Origin: CAZLMW01 sp964560875
GTDB taxonomy: Bacteria > Myxococcota_A > UBA9042
Assembly: GCA_964560875.1 (NCBI GenBank)
Contig: CAZLMW010000181.1
Span: forward strand, 1-12,585
Length of the DNA: 12,585 nucleotides
Direction: 5' to 3'
Below, in pieces: positions 1 through 7,195 of the stretch. Made by a program: the position numbers and the translations under genes. Within the stretch, counting starts at the first letter, position 1; each line of letters begins with the position of its first letter. The notes beneath the pieces are model-generated. The model did not search any database, was not told the DNA's origin, and was given only the letters and a program-made list of their open reading frames with translations.

Positions 1-163
1 CATTGCCGATGAGTGCGGCGACGCTCACGTCCGAACAACTCCGATCCGATCTGGACCTGGACCGCCAGCGCTTGCATGGCGTCCGATGGCGTTGAATCCT
101 GCGGCGTCACGACCCCATCGCTCACCTGCAGCGCCGCGACGCTGCGACATCGAGGACCCGACC

Positions 164-865
164 ATGGCCAAGATCGCCGCTTTCGAAGGCTTCTCCGACG
201 CCACGCTCAGCTTCCTCGATGGGGTGGCCGCCAACAACACGCGCGAGTGGTTCGACGTGCATCGCGGCGACTACAAGCAGCACTTTGTCGGCGCCGCGCA
301 GTCCTTCGTGGTCGCGATCGGGCAGCGGCTTGCCCCCGTCGTCCCTGGCCTTCGCGCCGAACCGCGGGTCAATGGGTCGATCTTCCGGCTCAACCGCGAC
401 ACCCGCTTCTCCAGGGACAAGACGCCCTACAAGACGCACATGGACATCATGTGGCACGTCGGCGAGGGGCGCAGTCGGGAGCTGCCAGGCTTCTTCTTCC
501 GCATGTACCCCCACAGCGTGATGCTGGGCGCGGGGATGCACGGCTTCGACAAGAACGTGCTCGCCGCATACCGGGAGGCTGCGGGCAGCAGCGACGGCGC
601 GCGCCTGGTGTCGATCCTCAGCGAGCTGTCCGACTACGACGTCGGCGGCCAGCACTACAAACGCGTACCCAAGGGTTTCGACGCCGACCACCCACGCGGG
701 GACCTGCTCAAGCACAACGCGATGCACGCCGGGATCGAGTTTTCGCCACTGCCCGCCGAAGCCGGCTCCGTGGAATTCGTCGACTTTGTGGCCGACCACT
801 TCGAGACGCTCGCGCCGCTGCTGATGTGGGTTTCCGAGGTCGTAACGGCTTCGCGGACCAAATAG
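164..865 (+). CDS. DUF2461 family protein (TIGR02453-like), function unknown
   Basis: The 233-residue product matches the DUF2461 family along its whole length. Family hallmarks are visible: an NNTREWF segment (residues 24-30), the strongly conserved RLNRDTRFSRDKTPYKTH block (75-92), and an aromatic-rich FFFRMYP strand (110-116). The family has no established biochemical function, so none is assigned. The reading frame stays open upstream to the window edge, but the start at 164 is preferred: family members begin just before the FEGF motif (residues 7-10), and a GAGGA ribosome-binding site lies 7 bases upstream (152-156). No signal peptide or membrane segment is seen. It is a single gene converging on the ipd operon, and nothing links it to steroid degradation except position. 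Family identity is firm; role is unknown. Confidence 0.88.
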   Translation: MAKIAAFEGFSDATLSFLDGVAANNTREWFDVHRGDYKQHFVGAAQSFVVAIGQRLAPVVPGLRAEPRVNGSIFRLNRDTRFSRDKTPYKTHMDIMWHVGEGRSRELPGFFFRMYPHSVMLGAGMHGFDKNVLAAYREAAGSSDGARLVSILSELSDYDVGGQHYKRVPKGFDADHPRGDLLKHNAMHAGIEFSPLPAEAGSVEFVDFVADHFETLAPLLMWVSEVVTASRTK

Positions 866-945
866 CACCCCTACACGTCGAACACGGAACGGGCCGTAGG
901 GGCCGATCTAACGGGCGATCGGGCTTTAACCCACTGATATAGCCT

Positions 946-984
946 CGAGCCGTTCGGACGCGTCCTGGAGCCCCAGGCGGCTCG
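946..984. terminator. Possible bidirectional terminator hairpin between convergent genes
   Basis: A 7-bp inverted repeat (CGAGCCG at 946-952, CGGCTCG at 978-984) encloses a second 5-bp stem directly inside its right arm (CCTGG 964-968, CCAGG 973-977). It lies in the 168-bp gap between the DUF2461 gene and the crotonase gene, where convergent transcripts must end. No T-run follows either side, so this would be a weak or factor-assisted terminator. The stem pairing is read from the sequence; the function is inferred from position. Confidence 0.3.
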
Positions 985-1033
985 AAATCGCCATTTTGCC
1001 TCTGAAAACGGCCCGAATTCGCGCTCGCGGCGG

Positions 1034-1909
1034 CTACTCGCCGTCCATCGACTTCTTCATCGACTTGGCGTCCTGGCCGGCGAGGTGGTCGGTCGATGTG
1101 AGCGCGTTGTGGGCGTGGGCGAGGTGGTGCAGGCCGTAGGTGGCGTCCATCACGTCGCGCAGGCCCATGCGATCTTCGGCCTGGTTGAGCGCTTTCTTGG
1201 TCAGGGCCAAACCGAATCGCGGCATCTTGGCGATGCGTTTGGCCATGGCGAGCGTGTCGTCGCGCAGGGATTCGCGCGTCACGATGCGGTTGACCATGCC
1301 CACTTCGTAGGCGCGCTGGGCCGGCATGCGTTCGCCGAGAAAGAGCAGCTCGCGGGCGATGCGGGTCGGCAGCGCGAAGGGATGGGCGAAGTACTCGACC
1401 CCGGGGATGCCCATGCGGACGACGGGATCGGCGAAGAAGGCGTCGTCGGTGGCCACGATGAGATCGCACGTCCACACCAACATCAGCGCGCCGGCCACGC
1501 ATGCGCCCTGGACCATCGCGATGGTGGGTTTGGGGAGCTCGCGCCAGCGCCGGCACATGCCGAGATAGAGCTCGGCCTCGCGCACGTACATCGCCTCGGC
1601 TCCCTCGCGTTGTTCATGGGGCCACCAGCTTGTCGCGATGCGGTCGAAGTCGCGATGGATGTCGCGGCCGGGGCTGCCGATGTCGTGTCCGGCCGAGAAG
1701 TGTTTGCCGGCGCCCGCGAGCACGATCACCTTCACGTCGTCGTCGTCGACAGCGCGCTGAAAGGCGGCGTCGAGCGCGTGGGTCATGCGCGCGTTCTGGG
1801 CGTTGCGGTAGCGGGGCCGGTTCATGGTGACGACGGCGACACCATCGGCGGCTTCGTAGGTGACGATAGGCTCACCGTCTTCGAGCCAGTCGGGGTTGAT
1901 ATCGGCCAT
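1034..1909 (-). CDS. Crotonase-superfamily protein lacking both hydratase glutamates
   Basis: This 291-residue protein has the enoyl-CoA hydratase/isomerase fold pattern: an oxyanion-hole segment FSAGHD (71-76), a second one around QGACVAG (134-140) followed by CDLIVA (148-153), and the FFADPVVRMGIPG stretch (158-170). Aligned by motif to rat mitochondrial hydratase, the two catalytic glutamates fall at Met143 and Val163, so ordinary hydratase chemistry is unlikely. Glu172, in GVEYFAHP just after the GIPG turn, is a candidate alternative acid/base. It is the last gene of the ipdA-ipdB-ipdC operon, 21 bases after ipdC, with a GAGGCGAG Shine-Dalgarno-like stretch before its ATG. The context suggests a step on a steroid-derived CoA ester, such as isomerisation, C-C bond hydrolysis or retro-aldol/Claisen chemistry. 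It is distinct from the EchA20 orthologue encoded at 4772. The superfamily is secure; the reaction is unknown. Confidence 0.85.
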   Translation of the reverse strand: MADINPDWLEDGEPIVTYEAADGVAVVTMNRPRYRNAQNARMTHALDAAFQRAVDDDDVKVIVLAGAGKHFSAGHDIGSPGRDIHRDFDRIATSWWPHEQREGAEAMYVREAELYLGMCRRWRELPKPTIAMVQGACVAGALMLVWTCDLIVATDDAFFADPVVRMGIPGVEYFAHPFALPTRIARELLFLGERMPAQRAYEVGMVNRIVTRESLRDDTLAMAKRIAKMPRFGLALTKKALNQAEDRMGLRDVMDATYGLHHLAHAHNALTSTDHLAGQDAKSMKKSMDGE

Positions 1910-1930
1910 GTTCTCGCCTCGGTGAGATGT

Positions 1931-3010
1931 TCAGGCGTGCAGGTCGCGGAGCACGGCTTCGGCTTCGGTCATGATGCTACCGAGCAGCTCGGCCACGGTC
2001 GGCAGGTCGTCGATGATGCCCGCCACTTGCCCGGTCGGCAGGATTCCAGCGTCCAGCTTGCCATCAACCATCGCGGCGCGGGTCAACATCGGCGCGTTGG
2101 CTGCCATGGCTGTCTGCGACCACGTCAGGCCCTGGTTGCGGCGCATCGCGAGCGCCTCGGACACGAGATCGCCGACCGATGTCCCGGTGAGGGAGCGGAA
2201 TTTCAGCGCGTTGACGACCGCAAGGGGCAGCCTGAGCAGCGGACCGGCGCGCTCGAGGGCGTCGATGACACGGGTGCGGATGACGCGCTGCGGGTGGCCA
2301 TCGATGGCTTTGGTGACGACGGTATCGCGCACACCTGCGCCGACGTACTTGGCCTTGGTGGCGTCGGGTACCTTGCTCTCTTTGGTCAGCAGAAAACGTG
2401 TGCCCATCGCGATGCCGTCGGCGCCGAGAGCGAGGGCAGCGACGAGCCCGCGACCGTCCCGAAAGCCGCCGGCACCGAGCACGGGGATGTCGACGGCGGC
2501 GCAAACGTCGGGAAGCAGCAGTGTGGTTGGCACGTCGCCGGTATGACCGCCGCCTTCGCCGCCCTGGGCGATGAGCGCATCGACGCCCCACTTGGCCATC
2601 TTCTCAGCGTGGCGGCGGCGGCCGATGGTGACCACACACAGCCCGTCGCCATCGTGGATCTGGTCGACGAGCTTGCGGGTCGGGGCGCCGGCGAAGCTGA
2701 TCACGCGAACACCGGCAGCAAGCGCGCCGTTGATGCGGTCGCCAACGTCGGCCTGGTCGGCGCGCAGGTTCACGCCGAAGGGCTTGTCGGTGCGTTCTTT
2801 GACGCGGGCGATTGCGGCGTCGAGTTCAGCCACCGTCATCGTGACGGCCGCGAGGATTCCCAGACCGCCTGCGCTGCTTGTTGCGGCGGTGAGCGAAGCG
2901 CCCGAGACCCACCCCATGCCGGTCTGTACGACGGGAAGATCGACGCCGAACAGCCCGCAGATGCGCGTCTGGAGCGCCGGGTGGACGCCGTTGGTGGTGG
3001 CCGTTGTCAT
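1931..3010 (-). CDS. ipdC: IpdC-like flavin-dependent oxidoreductase (nitronate monooxygenase fold) of HIP catabolism
   Basis: The 359-residue protein belongs to the nitronate monooxygenase/2-nitropropane dioxygenase TIM-barrel family and resembles mycobacterial IpdC throughout. Visible motifs are the N-terminal PVVQTGMGWVSG (26-37), FGVNLRAD (78-85), QGGEGGGHTG (149-158), GAGGFRDGRG (179-188) and GADGIAMGTRFLLT (196-209); the last two form the usual FMN phosphate-binding region. IpdC works in degradation of steroid rings C and D, where it is thought to oxidise a bicyclic CoA ester before ring D is opened; it is not expected to be a nitronate oxidase. The start at 3010 is chosen over an upstream ATG at 3067, which lies inside ipdB. 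Only 2 bases separate it from the ipdB stop codon, which implies a shared transcript and probably translational coupling. Family assignment is high; orthology rests on similarity plus gene order. Confidence 0.85.
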   Translation of the reverse strand: MTTATTNGVHPALQTRICGLFGVDLPVVQTGMGWVSGASLTAATSSAGGLGILAAVTMTVAELDAAIARVKERTDKPFGVNLRADQADVGDRINGALAAGVRVISFAGAPTRKLVDQIHDGDGLCVVTIGRRRHAEKMAKWGVDALIAQGGEGGGHTGDVPTTLLLPDVCAAVDIPVLGAGGFRDGRGLVAALALGADGIAMGTRFLLTKESKVPDATKAKYVGAGVRDTVVTKAIDGHPQRVIRTRVIDALERAGPLLRLPLAVVNALKFRSLTGTSVGDLVSEALAMRRNQGLTWSQTAMAANAPMLTRAAMVDGKLDAGILPTGQVAGIIDDLPTVAELLGSIMTEAEAVLRDLHA

Positions 3011-3012
3011 GT

Positions 3013-3735
3013 TTAGCCCGGTACCTGGGTGTAGCGGCTGCCCGCGGCGTCGAAATGGGCGATCCATGTGAGCTGGAGGTCGGTCGGCGGCTCGGTCGTG
3101 GGCACGTCGGCGGCGATCTCGACATCGAAGCCGGTGTTGTCGCGGACCTCTTCGGCTGTGACTCCCGGGTGCAGGCTGACCGCGCGCATGACGCCGCCCT
3201 CGCCAGCGAAATCGAAGGCGCCAAGGTTGCTGACGACGCCGCGAAGGTCCACGAACCGGCCCGACTTGCCGAGCGTGGCGGCGCGATCGGTGCCGATGCC
3301 GCTGACCATCGATACGGCGGGCACGAAGACGCGGCTGCTGTGGCGCGGAACCCAGTAGCTGGTGGCGTGGTTGATCGTGTTGCCGGGCGCGCCGCGAACG
3401 CCGAGTAGCTGCACCTTCGGTTGGCCGTGTGGGCCGATGCAGGAGATGTTCTGGTTGCCGAAGCGATCGACCTGGCTCGCGCCCATCATCACGTGGCGGC
3501 GCCCCATCCAGACGACGTCGAAGACGCGGCGGTACGGCAAAGACGCTTCTTCAGAAAGCACGAGAGACGGCTGCATGCAGGCCTTGGCGACGCGCGCGGC
3601 GAGGCGGGGGATCGCGGCCATCGGGCTGATCAGCACCTCGCCGTCGCGGGCGAACATGCGGGCGCAGGCGATGGTGCAGAAGTCAGCGCGGCTGGGCTGG
3701 ACGGCGGGCGCCGTCGATTCGGGGTTGTTTTCCAT
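3013..3735 (-). CDS. ipdB: IpdB, beta subunit of COCHEA-CoA ring-cleaving hydrolase
   Basis: The 240-residue protein is a class I CoA-transferase-fold beta subunit matching actinobacterial IpdB. Conserved blocks are ISPMA (36-40), MMGASQVDRFGNQNIS (83-98), RGAPGNTINHATSYWV (114-129), VVSNLGAFDF (167-176) and SLHPG (187-191). With IpdA it forms a heteromer that, in M. tuberculosis and Rhodococcus, hydrolyses the ring C carbon-carbon bond of COCHEA-CoA and does not transfer CoA. The ATG at 3735 has a GGAAA ribosome-binding site about 10 bases upstream; it adds roughly 14 residues before the conserved RADFCTIAC region. Compared with what I recall of the M. tuberculosis protein, the segment between LVLSEEAS (58-65) and the RRVFDVVWMG block is about 20 residues shorter. 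It lies 87 bases after ipdA and 2 bases before ipdC. Confidence 0.9.
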   Translation of the reverse strand: MENNPESTAPAVQPSRADFCTIACARMFARDGEVLISPMAAIPRLAARVAKACMQPSLVLSEEASLPYRRVFDVVWMGRRHVMMGASQVDRFGNQNISCIGPHGQPKVQLLGVRGAPGNTINHATSYWVPRHSSRVFVPAVSMVSGIGTDRAATLGKSGRFVDLRGVVSNLGAFDFAGEGGVMRAVSLHPGVTAEEVRDNTGFDVEIAADVPTTEPPTDLQLTWIAHFDAAGSRYTQVPG

Positions 3736-3790
3736 GGGCGGCGTTTCCGTGAGCGGCGGTCGGTGTTCGGCGGTGGTGGGCGCGACCGGG

Positions 3791-3816
3791 CTGAAGGTCT
3801 GGTCTGAAGGTCTCAG
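3791..3816. repeat. Imperfect 13-bp tandem duplication in the ipdA-ipdB gap
   Basis: Two adjacent 13-base units begin at 3791 and 3804. Both start with CTGAAGGTCT, and they differ only in the last three bases (GGT against CAG). They lie just past the ipdA stop codon (3825-3823) in the 87-base gap before ipdB. The repeat is seen directly. It may be a neutral slippage product, and no function is claimed. Confidence 0.5.
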
Positions 3817-3822
3817 CGACGT

Positions 3823-4665
3823 TCAAATAACGTGCTGTTTCGATGCCTTTACTTGTTTGACGTAGGCGCGCTGGGCGTCCTCGTCGCGCTCGTAGTCGGG
3901 CGGACATGACGTGAATCCGGCGCCGCCTGGGGCCTCGACCACACCGCTGACCATCAAGCGCGGCAGGGTTACGGCGCCGAGGTCTTCGGTCGCGACGATG
4001 CGTTCGGCGGTGGCGTACGCGCGCTTGGCGGCCATGCAGAACAGGTCGTCGAAGAACGGATCGGGCCCGAGGATGGCGCAGTTGCCGGCCTGGTCGGCAT
4101 CGTTGACGTGCACGATCGCGGCGTCGAGGGGCAAGGCGGGCATCGCGAGCAGCTCTTCGCCGTCGTCGTACGGGGATTTCACGGTGCGCAGCTCGGGCGC
4201 GTTATCGGTCACGCCCGACGCCATCCCCGCGCGCGTGGGCAGAAACGGGATGCGCCACGCGGCGGCCTGCAAACCGAGCCACAACATGCCTTCGTCGAGC
4301 TCGAGCACGTCGATGGCGCCTTGTTGGCGGGCCTTTCGAAAGTTCGGCTCAAGCGGGATGGAATCGAGCGACACGAAGCCGAAGACGAGCTTTTTGACCT
4401 TGCCCGCCGCGCACAGCTTGCCGACATCGGCGCCGCCGTAGCTGACGATGGTCAGATCGGTGAGGTCGGACGCGGCGATGGCGTCGACGAGCGCGAGCGG
4501 TTTGCGGCGCGAACCCCAGCCCCCGATCCCGAGAGTCATCCCGCTGGACAGCTCGGAGACGACGTCGTCGATGGTCATGCGCTTGTCGAGAGGCAGCGGC
4601 ACAAGTTCGGCGGCAGCCAATGCGGGGGAAGCCGATTCGGGGGAAGATGCAACGGCAGCAGACAT
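3823..4665 (-). CDS. ipdA: IpdA, alpha subunit of COCHEA-CoA ring-cleaving hydrolase
   Basis: The product (280 residues from this start) matches the class I CoA-transferase-fold alpha subunit IpdA: SGMTLGIGGWGSRRKPLA (41-58), IVSYGGADVGKLCAAGKVKK (73-92), FGFVSLDS (95-102), ELDEGMLWLGLQAAA (122-136), PFFDDLFCMAAKR (203-215) and VVEAPGGAGFT (242-252). Glu125 in the LDEGML motif appears to correspond to the glutamate reported as catalytic in Rhodococcus IpdA. IpdAB opens ring C of the bicyclic steroid remnant. The start is uncertain: ATG 4665 adds about 27 residues before LDKRMTIDD, where the M. tuberculosis protein begins. GTG 4602 and ATG 4578 are in-frame alternatives, and none has a clear Shine-Dalgarno. 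The C-terminus stops soon after PDYERDEDAQRAY, apparently about 25 residues short of the M. tuberculosis protein as I recall it, and the last ten codons are AT-richer than the rest. It is the first gene of its operon, divergent from echA20. Confidence 0.9.
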   Translation of the reverse strand: MSAAVASSPESASPALAAAELVPLPLDKRMTIDDVVSELSSGMTLGIGGWGSRRKPLALVDAIAASDLTDLTIVSYGGADVGKLCAAGKVKKLVFGFVSLDSIPLEPNFRKARQQGAIDVLELDEGMLWLGLQAAAWRIPFLPTRAGMASGVTDNAPELRTVKSPYDDGEELLAMPALPLDAAIVHVNDADQAGNCAILGPDPFFDDLFCMAAKRAYATAERIVATEDLGAVTLPRLMVSGVVEAPGGAGFTSCPPDYERDEDAQRAYVKQVKASKQHVI

Positions 4666-4735
4666 TTCAGAACCCGCGGTTTTTGAGTCGATCTGGGCGG
4701 GCCAAAATGACCCGTCGAGCGCGGAGACTAGCGTC

Positions 4736-4764
4736 TTGTCGTGCGAATTGAAACGTGTTCTAGT
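4736..4764 (+). promoter_or_regulatory. Candidate echA20-fadD3 promoter giving a leaderless transcript
   Basis: TTGTCG (4736-4741) and TCTAGT (4759-4764) are separated by 17 bases and each match four of six positions of the sigma-70-type -35 and -10 consensus. Transcription would begin about 7 bases downstream, at or next to the echA20 ATG (4772). This fits the absence of a Shine-Dalgarno before echA20, since leaderless messages are common in actinomycetes. The KstR-type operator sits in the spacer and overlaps the -10, so a bound repressor would block polymerase. On the other strand, TAGTCT (4730-4725) could be the -10 for ipdA. The boxes are weak and by-eye predictions only. Confidence 0.35.
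4743..4763. promoter_or_regulatory. KstR-type operator between divergent ipdA and echA20
   Basis: The core TGAAACGTGTTCTA (4749-4762) matches the KstR consensus TnnAACnnGTTnnA at every fixed position. The surrounding 21 bases (4743-4763) are identical at 19 positions to the element at 12170-12190. The site lies in the 106-bp ipdA/echA20 intergenic region, ending 9 bases before the echA20 ATG and 84 bases from the ipdA ATG, so one bound dimer could control both operons. KstR is a TetR-family repressor released by steroid CoA thioesters. HIP genes in M. tuberculosis are instead governed by KstR2, whose motif (AnCAAGnnCTTGnT) was not seen here by eye. The regulator itself is not in the window. 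Confidence 0.75.
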
Positions 4765-4771
4765 GCCGCGC

Positions 4772-5545
4772 ATGTCGATTCGCGTGACCCGCCCTGAGCC
4801 CGCGATTGTCGAGCTGATCATCGACAATCCACCCGTCAACGCTTTGCCCGTCGCCGGCTGGTTTCGGCTCGCCGACGCCCTGCGTGAAGCGGGTCGCGAT
4901 CGGACCTGCCACGTGGTCGTGTTGCGCGCCGAAGGACGCGGTTTCCAGGCCGGCGTCGATATCAAGGAACTTGCGGCACACGAAGCGGACGGCGGCGGCC
5001 ACGACATGTTGGTGGACGTCAACCGCGGCTGCTACGAGGCGTTCGCGGCGGTGTACGACTGCCCGGTGCCCGTCGTCGCGGCGGTGCACGGCTATTGCCT
5101 CGGCGGCGGCATCGGCTTGACCGGAAACGCGGACATCATCATCGCCAGCGGCGACGCGACATTCTCTCTGCCCGAGGTCGACCGTGGCGCGCTCGGAGCC
5201 GCCACGCACCTGCAACGGCTCGTGCCTCATCACAAGGCGCGCGCGATGCTCTACACGTGTGCGCCGGCAACAGCGGCGGAGCTACATGCGTTCGGGTCTG
5301 TGCTCCAGGTCGTGCCGCGCGACCAGCTCCGAGACGCCGCATTGGCCGTGGCCCGTGACATCGCCGTCAAAGATCCGGCCGTGGTGCGCGCCGCCAAAGC
5401 CGCGCTCAACGGGATCGACCTGCATGACGTCAAGCGCAGCTACCGTTACGAGCAGGGATTCACGTTCGAGATGACGCTGATCGGCTCGGGCGAAAAGGCG
5501 CGCAAAGACTTCGCCATCAAGCCCTCGAAAGCCACAAGCGGATAG
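4772..5545 (+). CDS. echA20: EchA20, crotonase-fold hydrolase opening steroid ring D (HIEC-CoA to COCHEA-CoA)
   Basis: The 257-residue protein is collinear with M. tuberculosis EchA20: PEPAIVELIIDNPPVNALP (8-26), LRAEGRGFQAGVDIKE (51-66), NRGCYEAF (84-91), HGYCLGGGIGLTGNADIIIA (106-125), FSLPEVDRGALGAATHLQRL (131-150) and SYRYEQGFTFE (223-233). One hydratase glutamate is kept (Glu135, in LPEV); the other position is Gly115 and Asp63 lies at the first oxyanion loop, consistent with a hydrolase. EchA20 hydrolyses the ring D ketone of HIEC-CoA, making the substrate for IpdAB, which is encoded divergently. The ATG at 4772 is chosen because family members start just before the PEP segment. An in-frame GTG at 4763 overlaps the operator and is less likely. 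No Shine-Dalgarno is visible. It leads the operon, 6 bases before fadD3. The Comamonas counterpart is called ScdY. Confidence 0.88.
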   Translation: MSIRVTRPEPAIVELIIDNPPVNALPVAGWFRLADALREAGRDRTCHVVVLRAEGRGFQAGVDIKELAAHEADGGGHDMLVDVNRGCYEAFAAVYDCPVPVVAAVHGYCLGGGIGLTGNADIIIASGDATFSLPEVDRGALGAATHLQRLVPHHKARAMLYTCAPATAAELHAFGSVLQVVPRDQLRDAALAVARDIAVKDPAVVRAAKAALNGIDLHDVKRSYRYEQGFTFEMTLIGSGEKARKDFAIKPSKATSG

Positions 5546-5551
5546 CCAACC

Positions 5552-7195
5552 ATGCAATCGGATGCTGTGTCCGTGACTGCGATGCCCGCCGACGGTATGC
5601 GGGGGGACCTCGAGTTCGGCACGATCGCGCGGCTGCCCGAGATCCTGGCCGAGCGACATGGTGACAAGGCCGCGATCGAAGACGGACAAGTCCGCATCAC
5701 CTACCGCCGCCTCGCCGACCTGAGCAGGCGCGCGCAACGTGCCCTGTTGGCGACCGGTGTTCGACCCGGCGACTGCGTCGCGATCTGGGCGCCCAACACC
5801 TGGCGCTGGATCATCGCAGCGCTCGCGATCCATCGCTGCGGCGCGACCCTCGTTCCCATCAACACCCGCTACAAGGGCGACGAAGCGGCCTACATCCTCC
5901 GCAAGACCAACGCCCGCGTGCTCTTTACGACGCGCGGCTTCCTCGAAACGGACTACCCAGCGCTGCTACAGCGGGCCGACAACCCGCCCGAATGCCTGAC
6001 CGTGCTGCTGCAGGGCGAACCCGAGCACGAGGAGTACAGCTGGGAGACGTTCGCGACCTCGTACGGCGAAGTTGATCCCGGCGACGCCGCCCAGATCGCG
6101 ACCAACGTCGGGCCCGACGACCTGTGCGACATCCTCTTTACGTCCGGCACGACCGGCCATCCGAAGGGCGCGATGTGCACCCATGGGGCGACGTTGCGCG
6201 CCTACCGGGACTGGGCCGCCGTCGTTGGACTGGCCGCATCGGACCGCTACCTCGTGGTCGCGCCGTTCTTTCACGCGTTCGGTTACAAGGCCGGCTGGCT
6301 CGCGGCCCTGATGTGCGGGGCGACGGTGATTCCCCAGCCCGTTTTCGACGCTTCCGCCGTGTTGGCGCGGATCGGACCCGACCGCGTGTCGATGCTCCCG
6401 GGACCGCCCGCCCTTTACCAAACCTTGCTCGGCCATCCGCAGCTCGCCGACCACGACCTGTCCTCGCTGCGCCTCGCGGTGACCGGTGCCGCCGTGATTC
6501 CTACCGAGTTGATCATACGGATGCGCGACGAGCTTGGCTTCCAGACCGTCGTCACCGGCTACGGGCTGACCGAAGCATGCGGAATCGCGACGATGTGCCG
6601 GGCTGACGACGCGCCCGAGCTCATCGCGGCAACGTCGGGACGCGCGATCCCAGGCGTCGAGGTGAGGCTGGTCGATGGAAACGGCGCGACCTGCCCCGCG
6701 GGCGAACCCGGCGAGGTGGTGGTCCGCGGGTACAACGTGATGCGCGGCTACCTCGACGATAAATCGGGCACCGCGGCCGCGATCGACAGCGACGGATGGC
6801 TTCACACCGGCGACGTCGGCGTGATGGACGAAGCCGGCAACGTGCGCATCACCGACCGCATCAAGGACATGTTCATCATGGGCGGCTTCAACTGCTATCC
6901 GGCCGAGATCGAGCGGGTGCTGTTGCAGCGCAAAGACATCGTACAAGCCGCCGTCATCGGTGTGCCCGACGACCGCATGGGCGAGGTCGGCAAAGCCTTC
7001 ATCGTGGCCCGCGCAGACGCCGCGATCGACGCCGACGAGATCATCGCCTGGTGCCGTGAACGCCTCGCCAACTTCAAGGTCCCGCGCCACGTGGCCGTCG
7101 TCGACGCGTTGCCCATGAACGCGACCGGCAAGGTGCAGAAGTTCAAGCTCCGCGGCGGGCAACCACCTGGCCAACCAGGTACGGAAGCGCCATGA
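5552..7195 (+). CDS. fadD3: FadD3-like HIP-CoA ligase (AMP-forming)
   Basis: The 547-residue adenylate-forming ligase resembles mycobacterial FadD3 closely: VAIWAPNTWRWIIAALAIH (76-94), the P-loop FTSGTTGHPKG (196-206), FFHAFGYKAGW (239-249), GPPALYQTLLGHP (284-296), GYGLTE (336-341), WLHTGDVG (416-423), DRIKDMFIMGGFNCYPAEIE (435-454) and the catalytic lysine Lys527 in NATGKVQK. FadD3 activates the propionate side chain of HIP with ATP and CoA and so commits rings C and D to degradation. A leading stretch of about 20 residues precedes the conserved region, and an internal ATG at 5582 could be the true start. The stop codon overlaps the next start (ATGA, 7192-7195), a sign of translational coupling. 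Ligase identity is certain; specificity for HIP is inferred from similarity and from the echA20/ipdAB neighbours. Confidence 0.85.
   Translation: MQSDAVSVTAMPADGMRGDLEFGTIARLPEILAERHGDKAAIEDGQVRITYRRLADLSRRAQRALLATGVRPGDCVAIWAPNTWRWIIAALAIHRCGATLVPINTRYKGDEAAYILRKTNARVLFTTRGFLETDYPALLQRADNPPECLTVLLQGEPEHEEYSWETFATSYGEVDPGDAAQIATNVGPDDLCDILFTSGTTGHPKGAMCTHGATLRAYRDWAAVVGLAASDRYLVVAPFFHAFGYKAGWLAALMCGATVIPQPVFDASAVLARIGPDRVSMLPGPPALYQTLLGHPQLADHDLSSLRLAVTGAAVIPTELIIRMRDELGFQTVVTGYGLTEACGIATMCRADDAPELIAATSGRAIPGVEVRLVDGNGATCPAGEPGEVVVRGYNVMRGYLDDKSGTAAAIDSDGWLHTGDVGVMDEAGNVRITDRIKDMFIMGGFNCYPAEIERVLLQRKDIVQAAVIGVPDDRMGEVGKAFIVARADAAIDADEIIAWCRERLANFKVPRHVAVVDALPMNATGKVQKFKLRGGQPPGQPGTEAP

Noticed and set aside
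3..95. Frame open from the left edge ending in TGA at 93-95, possibly the 3' end of an upstream gene
   Set aside because: About 30 codons only, no recognisable motif, and other frames are equally open in this GC-rich DNA.
13..942. 309-codon + frame overlapping the DUF2461 gene
   Set aside because: Extremely arginine-rich translation with no family motif; it is the shadow of the 164-865 gene.
1931..3010. Nitronate monooxygenase as the functional name for this gene
   Set aside because: The fold is shared, but similarity to IpdC and the ipdAB context make a steroid CoA-ester reaction more likely.
1085..3016. 643-codon + frame opposite the crotonase and ipdC genes
   Set aside because: Antisense shadow typical of high-GC coding DNA; the minus strand encodes two clear families across the same span.
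4763..4771. In-frame GTG start for echA20
   Set aside because: It overlaps the operator and candidate -10, and homologues begin near the ATG at 4772.
5966..7174. 402-codon minus frame opposite fadD3
   Set aside because: Antisense shadow; fadD3 on the + strand has every adenylation motif.
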